Below are positions 34,765 through 39,293 of a DNA stretch of 39,293 nucleotides, piece by piece. Position 1 is the stretch's first letter, and every line of letters begins with the position of its first letter. Both the position numbers and the translations under genes were made by a program. The notes under the pieces were generated by a model. It had not been told where the DNA came from. It saw nothing but the letters and a program-made list of their open reading frames with translations, and made no database searches. The DNA lies in assembly GCA_930986645.1 (NCBI GenBank), contig CAKNJS010000024.1, positions 1 through 39,293 of the forward strand. Reading direction: 5' to 3'. This stretch comes from an uncultured Lachnoclostridium sp. (lineage in GTDB: Bacteria > Bacillota > Clostridia > Lachnospirales > Lachnospiraceae).

Positions 34765-34803
34765 AAACCGTATTTTTGCGGTTTGTGGCGTTTCGCAAAC
34801 GCC
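34765..34803 (+). other. Two adjacent short hairpins upstream of the pyruvyl transferase gene
   Basis: AAACCG (34765-34770) pairs with CGGTTT (34779-34784), and GGCGTTT (34787-34793) pairs with AAACGCC (34797-34803) around a CGC loop. They sit 34 bp before the GTG start at 34837. There is no T-run, so their role (leader structure or IS end) is open. Confidence 0.4.
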
Positions 34804-34836
34804 TAAATATCACAAGAATATATGAGGAGAGAATTA

Positions 34837-36000
34837 GTGAAAAAAATTGGAATTATAACGACATCTTGTGTAAAATCAGGAACTTACGGATGTAATTATG
34901 GAGCTGCATTACAAGGTTATGCACTTGTGCGGCAACTTAGGGATTTGGGATATGATGCATATGATATAAACTACCTTTCGGAGTTTGAATATAGACCTCA
35001 ACAGTATAACCCCGTGGTACGAACGTTACGTCGAGTTAAGATGTTGTTTTCTTTGCAATTAGTAAAGGGAAAAATAGAACAATTTTTAGATAGAAAAAAT
35101 CTAAAAATTAATAACGAAAAATTCATGAAATTTGTGGAAAAGAACAGGCTAACATATAATAATGGACAATTCTACACATTGAGCGAATTGAAAGATATAT
35201 CTAAAGATTTTTATGCATTTATTACAGGTAGCGATGTGGTTTGGAATCCCTATCTCCGTAAAAATCAGAATGATCCCGGATACTTTTTAGATTTTACAAC
35301 TGGAGCGACAAAAAGAATATCGTATGCTGCCAGTTTTGGAGTTACGACGTTACCAGAGACAAGCAAAAAAACTTTGAAAGCACTTTTGTCAAAATTCGAT
35401 GCCATTTCAATTCGTGAACAATCCGGAGCTAAGTTGATTAAAGATGAAACGGGGATGGATGTGCCGGTGGTGCTGGACCCTACATTGCTGTTAGCTCCTG
35501 AAAAGTATCTCGATATAGAAAAAACTCTTTCGGATTTGCCTCAAGAGTATATTGCAGTATATAAATTTGGAGATATCCCACATACAGAGGAGAAAATCAA
35601 AGAAATCAGCCAAAAGTTAAATTTGCCGGTTGTTTACATTCCGTCTGGTAAAACGAAAGATTATGATGTTAGGTACGATGTAGGTCCTTGCGAATTTGTA
35701 TATATTATTAAGCATGCAAAACTTGTTATTAGCGATTCCTTTCACTGCAGTGTCTTTTGCTTAATCAATCATACCGATTTCCTTACATTTTATCGCACAC
35801 TGCCCGATGGTGGTAAGGATTTAAATGCCCGGATGGTTGATTTACTTGAGACAGTACATTTGAGCGAACGACTGGTTAAGCCTGGGGAAGAAATTGCATA
35901 TGATAAGCTTTTTGCCACGGATTTTAGCGAATCAGATTTGATTATTCGTAAGCTAAGAGAGAAGTCGTTGCAGTATTTGAAAAACGCGCTGGAGGATTGA
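34837..36000 (+). CDS. Polysaccharide pyruvyl transferase family protein
   Basis: A 387-residue protein of the CsaB/WcaK/PssM-like pyruvyl transferase family, which adds pyruvate from phosphoenolpyruvate as a ketal to a sugar of a surface polysaccharide. Recognisable blocks are IGIITTSCVKSGTYGCNYGAALQGYAL at the N-terminus (given as residues ~3-29), FITGSDVVWNP, RISYAASFGV, FDAISIREQSGAKLI, VVLDPTLLL and the C-terminal LVISDSFHCSVFCLINH with the family's conserved histidine. The GTG at 34837 is preferred because GAGGAGAG lies 6 nt upstream; the ATG at 34822 contains that sequence and has no site of its own. The next gene begins 2 bp after the stop, and the pair is often found together in Clostridia EPS loci. 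Confidence 0.88.
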   Translation: MKKIGIITTSCVKSGTYGCNYGAALQGYALVRQLRDLGYDAYDINYLSEFEYRPQQYNPVVRTLRRVKMLFSLQLVKGKIEQFLDRKNLKINNEKFMKFVEKNRLTYNNGQFYTLSELKDISKDFYAFITGSDVVWNPYLRKNQNDPGYFLDFTTGATKRISYAASFGVTTLPETSKKTLKALLSKFDAISIREQSGAKLIKDETGMDVPVVLDPTLLLAPEKYLDIEKTLSDLPQEYIAVYKFGDIPHTEEKIKEISQKLNLPVVYIPSGKTKDYDVRYDVGPCEFVYIIKHAKLVISDSFHCSVFCLINHTDFLTFYRTLPDGGKDLNARMVDLLETVHLSERLVKPGEEIAYDKLFATDFSESDLIIRKLREKSLQYLKNALED

Positions 36001-36001
36001 T

Positions 36002-37201
36002 ATGCATATTGAATTTGATAAAGATTTATGTGTAGGCTGTATGGCTTGTCAGCAGACCTGTGATAGAGATGCTATTACTTCACAAAGGATCAATGGCTTT
36101 ATATATCCCCAAATTGATAATAGTAAGTGTATTGACTGTGGAAAATGTGTTTCCGTTTGTAATCAATATCATCGTAATATAAAGGAAGGTCATATTGCTA
36201 ATCAGATATTTGCGTGTCAATTGTTTAATAATGACGAAGTGCTAATAAATTCTACCTCAGGTGGATTCTTTTATGCATTAGCAAAATATGTTATAGATAA
36301 AAGTGGGGTGGTATTCGGCGCGGGGTACGATGAGTCTATGCGAGTTGTCCATTCTTATGCTGAAAATGAAAAGCAACTAATCAAATTTAATGGCTCTAAA
36401 TATATACAAAGTGATATAGGAAAAACATATATGCAGGCGAAAGAATTTATAGCCCAAGGACGTTATGTTTTGTTCAGTGGCACACCCTGTCAGATTGCTA
36501 GTCTATATGATTTCCTTGGTGAAAAACCATCTAATCTCATTACGGTTGATGTTATCTGCTACGGAATTGCTTCACCATTGCTTTTACATAAATGTTTGGA
36601 ATACTATGAGAGAAAAAATAATAAAATAGTCAATTATCGTTTTAGGGATAAAAGTATATTTGGATGGTCCCACACCACTAAAATTATTTATGCTAATGGG
36701 AAGACTCGAATCAACATTAATCCTAGATTTGATCTTTTTTATAGGTTATGGGGCAGGGCGGATTTATGCCTTAGGTCATCATGCTATTCTTGTCCATATA
36801 TATCCAAAATGCGCGTTTCTGATTTTACAATTGGTAACTATTGGGGAATAGAAGCCATCAGTTCAAAATTTGATATTGATAAAGGGGTATCATTAGTGTT
36901 GCTTAACACACAAAATGCTAAGAAGATATTTGGTTTCATAAAAAATGAACTGATAACTGATATAGGGACATGGGATTCAGTTTTGATGTATCAACATGGA
37001 TTGAAAAAATGTGTAACCGCAGCTCAAACAAATACTTTTTATAGCGATTTGAAAAATCTTGATATCAGCAAATGTGTCAGCAAATATGATCCACCTTCAT
37101 TCTTAAAGAAAATTGTTTTAAACATGCCACATAAGTTGCAGTATTTGTTGTTATATCCATTGAAAATATATAGAGTAAAAAAGGGTGGGGTTCGCCTTTA
37201 A
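36002..37201 (+). CDS. FrhB-like iron-sulfur protein of EPS loci
   Basis: A 399-residue protein with two 4Fe-4S ferredoxin motifs at the N-terminus: Cys10/13/16/20 in CVGCMACQQTC and Cys43/46/49/53 in CIDCGKCVSVC. These are followed by the coenzyme F420 hydrogenase/dehydrogenase beta-subunit N- and C-terminal domains (STSGGFFYALAKYV, FSGTPCQIASLYDFLG, VDVICYGIASP, and CSSCYSCPY-type cysteines around ~255-265). Members of this family in Firmicute polysaccharide clusters sit beside pyruvyl transferases; their reaction is not firmly known, and a reductive step on a sugar or pyruvyl intermediate is a guess. Since Firmicutes generally lack F420, flavin is the likelier cofactor. Start has GGAGG 8 nt upstream inside the preceding gene. 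Confidence 0.87.
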   Translation: MHIEFDKDLCVGCMACQQTCDRDAITSQRINGFIYPQIDNSKCIDCGKCVSVCNQYHRNIKEGHIANQIFACQLFNNDEVLINSTSGGFFYALAKYVIDKSGVVFGAGYDESMRVVHSYAENEKQLIKFNGSKYIQSDIGKTYMQAKEFIAQGRYVLFSGTPCQIASLYDFLGEKPSNLITVDVICYGIASPLLLHKCLEYYERKNNKIVNYRFRDKSIFGWSHTTKIIYANGKTRININPRFDLFYRLWGRADLCLRSSCYSCPYISKMRVSDFTIGNYWGIEAISSKFDIDKGVSLVLLNTQNAKKIFGFIKNELITDIGTWDSVLMYQHGLKKCVTAAQTNTFYSDLKNLDISKCVSKYDPPSFLKKIVLNMPHKLQYLLLYPLKIYRVKKGGVRL

Positions 37202-37238
37202 AATAGTTATTTGACATGTGTTTTTAGAGGAGTGAAAG

Positions 37239-38777
37239 ATGAATTTATCCGAGAAAAAGCAGACAACAATCAATTTAATAGCAAAAGTCGTTTCATATGG
37301 AACCACATATCTGATCTCCTTTTTCTTGACACCATATCTGGTTGAGAAGTTGGGCTCAGAAGCGTACAGTTTTTATCCAATTGCAAATAATTTTACCAGT
37401 TATATGGGGGTCATCACGATTGCACTTAACTCGATGGCATCTAGATTTATTACTATTGCATTGACAAAGGAAGAGAAGAAAAAAGCAAATACCTACTTTG
37501 TCTCTATTCTGTATGGTAATGTGATGATGTCAGGTATTTTGCTGATTCCCATGATCTTTATTGTGGCCTTTCTTAATCAGATTTTAAATATTCCGCTAGG
37601 GCTTGTAGGTTCCGTTAAGGTACTGTTCAGCCTAGTATTTATTTCAATGCTTGTCAATTTGTTGACAAATGTATTTGGTGTTGCCGTATTTTCACAGAAT
37701 CGACTTGATTTGGGTTCAATCAGTGATATCGTAGTTGGCATCACCCGTGTTCTTTTGTATTTGATTTTGTTTTTGTTTTTTAAGCCAAGTATCGTATATG
37801 TCGGAGTTGTTTCACTAGCCATTGCAATTTTGACTGTGGCTTTTCAATATGGTTTTACCAAAAAGCTGTTGCCAGACATGCAATTCAGTCATAAGTATTT
37901 TAATTGGCAGGCTATTAAGGAAGTCTTATCGTCCGGCGTGTGGAACTCGGTAAACCAAGTTGGCACCGTTTTATTGTCAACTGTAGGGTTGATGTTGTGC
38001 AATAGTCTTTATGGCGCAGCAGAAGGTGGCGTGTATTCGGTTGCTCTAAACATTCCGTCATTTATGAATGGTATTGTCAGTTTGTTGAGTTCGGTGTTTC
38101 TGCCGACACTTACGATAAAGTACGCAAGAGGTAATAGAAAGGAAATTCTCGATCATGTTCGCATGACACAAGATGTGATTGGTATTCTTGACAATGTTCC
38201 AATAGCAGTATTTATGGCGGTTGGTACAAACTTTTTTCGTTTGTGGACTCCTTCCGTGAATACATATAAAGTGCAAATTCTGTCTATGATGGCAATTGGG
38301 TATTTGCTAATTACCAGTGTTTCCTGGCCGCTAAGCAATTTAAATACAGTTATGAACCGCGTCAAGGTGCCGGCCCTTGTGATGGTCGGTTCAGGTCTGC
38401 TTAATATCGCTTTGATTTTCTTTACATATTACTTTACTGACTTGGGCGTATATAGTATCCCTTTGGGACAAATGATTCTGTTTATCCTTAATCGAGGAAT
38501 CTTTGTAACAATTTATTCTGCAAAATGTATGGGGGAAAAGTGGTACGCATTTTACCCGGCTATCATTCATAATTTGTTGGGCGCAGGAATTATTTATGCA
38601 GTATCTTACCTTGTTAATAAACTGGTTAATCCTCAAACTTGGATTGCTTTGATTGCTGAATGTATCCTTTTGGGTGGCTTTGGATTGGTGATTAATTGTT
38701 TGATTGTGTTAAAACCAACTAAATGGAAAAATATTATAGTTATGATAATGGAAAAAATATTCGATCGAAAAAGGTAA
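37239..38777 (+). CDS. Wzx-type oligosaccharide flippase
   Basis: A 512-residue integral membrane protein with 12-14 predicted helices, of the MOP exporter superfamily (PST/Wzx branch). The N-terminus KQTTINLIAKVVSYGTTYLI leads into SFFLTPYLVEKLGSEAYSFYP, the typical opening of Gram-positive capsule flippases. Later segments with GVWNSVNQVGTVLLSTVGLML and a positively charged end support the family. It would flip undecaprenyl-linked repeat units across the membrane for the polymerase at 30076. AGAGGAG precedes the ATG. It is the last intact gene of the locus. Confidence 0.9.
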   Translation: MNLSEKKQTTINLIAKVVSYGTTYLISFFLTPYLVEKLGSEAYSFYPIANNFTSYMGVITIALNSMASRFITIALTKEEKKKANTYFVSILYGNVMMSGILLIPMIFIVAFLNQILNIPLGLVGSVKVLFSLVFISMLVNLLTNVFGVAVFSQNRLDLGSISDIVVGITRVLLYLILFLFFKPSIVYVGVVSLAIAILTVAFQYGFTKKLLPDMQFSHKYFNWQAIKEVLSSGVWNSVNQVGTVLLSTVGLMLCNSLYGAAEGGVYSVALNIPSFMNGIVSLLSSVFLPTLTIKYARGNRKEILDHVRMTQDVIGILDNVPIAVFMAVGTNFFRLWTPSVNTYKVQILSMMAIGYLLITSVSWPLSNLNTVMNRVKVPALVMVGSGLLNIALIFFTYYFTDLGVYSIPLGQMILFILNRGIFVTIYSAKCMGEKWYAFYPAIIHNLLGAGIIYAVSYLVNKLVNPQTWIALIAECILLGGFGLVINCLIVLKPTKWKNIIVMIMEKIFDRKR

Positions 38778-39027
38778 TAAAATAGTAGGGGAAAATAGAA
38801 TTGGCTGTAAATCCATTATTTACTGGTTCATTAATCAAATTTGTTCCCTCTAATTGTATCACTACACCTATCAACCTTTGATGTTTTTATCTACTTTTAG
38901 AAAACGGAGTACAATGTTAGTTATCCATTCATGTAAAAAGTGAAAGAAGTAACGTATAGTCTTGTCTGCTGTTTTTTTACGGTTTGGTAGCCGGTAGTCA
39001 GCCGGCTATGATATCAGACAGCTGATC
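38778..39027. other. Non-coding spacer after the EPS locus
   Basis: No gene is supported. The only structure is a hairpin, TAGCCGG (38988-38994) with CCGGCTA (39002-39008), lacking a T-run on either side. The region leads into a transposase remnant and probably includes degraded IS end sequence. Confidence 0.5.
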
Positions 39028-39222
39028 CTATTCTGGTTTGAAAAGATGATCCATATTCATATAGCGTCTGGCTCCCCAGCTGGTTGCTGCTACATGGCGC
39101 AGTCTGGCACATACGAGCATCGGGGCGCTCTGCCCGTCAGGAAAAGCGCCGATCGCTTTTGTACGGCGTTTAATCGTAAGCGCCAAATATCCCTGCGGAT
39201 TTCCTGCCCCCCAAGTTTTGCC
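39028..39222 (-). pseudogene. C-terminal remnant of an IS256-type (mutator) transposase
   Basis: Read on the minus strand, an open frame ends at TAG (39028-39030). It encodes KTWGAGNPQGYLALTIKRR, then TKAIGAFPDGQSAPMLVCAR, then LRHVAATSWGARRYMNMDHL. This matches the conserved C-terminal block of IS256-family transposases (GNPQGYLA, FPDG.SA..LVCARLRHVA, W....YMNM). Only about 64 residues remain and the catalytic core is absent, so it is a fragment. It marks the right edge of the EPS locus as a site of IS activity. Confidence 0.7.
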
Positions 39223-39223
39223 T

Positions 39224-39267
39224 ATAATTGTAGTTGATGGATATTTAGACTATTTCACTACAATTAT
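39224..39267. repeat. 11-bp inverted repeat near the window end
   Basis: ATAATTGTAGT (39224-39234) and ACTACAATTAT (39257-39267) are perfect complements separated by 22 bp. It begins exactly where the transposase remnant breaks off and lies just upstream of a Shine-Dalgarno and ATG. It could be an operator or an IS end. Confidence 0.45.
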
Positions 39268-39279
39268 GGAGGATAGGTT

Positions 39280-39293
39280 ATGGCAGGTACTCG
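39280..39293 (+). CDS. Start of a gene truncated by the window end
   Basis: GGAGG (39268-39272) precedes an ATG at 39280 that begins MAGT and runs off the window. Too short to identify. Confidence 0.35.

Noticed and set aside
39046-39237. Plus-strand 63-codon frame near the window end
   Set aside because: It is the shadow of the IS256 transposase remnant, whose minus-strand frame matches the family.

Overview
The window looks like chromosomal DNA of a spore-forming gut Firmicute, most likely a Lachnospiraceae member. It carries SpoVA sporulation proteins, sortase-anchored surface proteins with PQTG- and VQTG-type sorting signals, host-glycan glycoside hydrolases, and a Gram-positive capsule/exopolysaccharide (EPS) locus of the CpsB-CpsC-CpsD type. 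Ribosome-binding sites are strong AGGAGG types. Genus and species cannot be named from the sequence alone. No rRNA, tRNA or CRISPR array was seen.

Layout. 1-621: 3' end of an AEC-family membrane transporter. 773-2563: a sortase-anchored beta-helix-like surface protein with an internal duplication, behind a near-consensus promoter. 2637-5355 (minus): a two-gene unit of a GH31 alpha-glucosidase and a sugar O-acetyltransferase. It is bracketed by two striking inverted-repeat structures, a 47-bp near-continuous palindrome between the genes and a ~163-nt clover-like structure just upstream of the GH31 RBS. 6042-11081: a 1679-residue cell-wall-anchored GH95 alpha-L-fucosidase with two F5/8C (CBM32-like) modules, three Ig-like (Big_2) modules and FIVAR repeats. 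It has a clear promoter, a LacI-type operator palindrome and a long structured leader. 11243-13072: an intracellular GH2 glycosidase. Together 2637-13072 reads as a glycan-foraging region.

13085-16198: sporulation genes spoVAC (minus), then spoVAD and spoVAE (plus). The usually contiguous spoVAC-D-E order is broken: spoVAC points the other way and an AT-rich Abi_2-family (phage-defence-like, HEPN-type motif) gene lies between. 16460-18298: glmS, the entry enzyme for amino-sugar synthesis, with a consensus promoter and an attenuator-like hairpin in the leader but no recognisable glmS ribozyme.

18374-38777: a ~20-kb EPS/capsule locus, all on plus. It begins with the phosphoregulatory genes cpsB, cpsC and cpsD (PHP phosphatase, chain-length/activator, BY-kinase), then an LCP-family ligase, a class B sortase, a small SPQTG surface protein and the initiating polyprenyl glycosylphosphotransferase. 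After about 24,650 the base composition drops sharply to AT-rich. The serotype-like part follows: six GT4-like glycosyltransferases, an acetyltransferase, a Wzy-like polymerase, a 1.1-kb gap with a decayed transposase, and then polysaccharide pyruvyl transferase, an FrhB-like iron-sulfur protein and a Wzx-like flippase. The right edge (38778-39293) holds the C-terminal remnant of an IS256-type transposase and the first codons of another gene.

How it works together: GlmS feeds UDP-GlcNAc pools. The EPS locus builds a lipid-linked repeat unit, flips and polymerises it under kinase/phosphatase control, and probably attaches it to the wall by the LCP protein. The co-transcribed sortase B and its SPQTG neighbour add a wall-anchored protein to the same surface. 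The glycosidases supply sugars from external fucosylated and alpha-glucosidic glycans.
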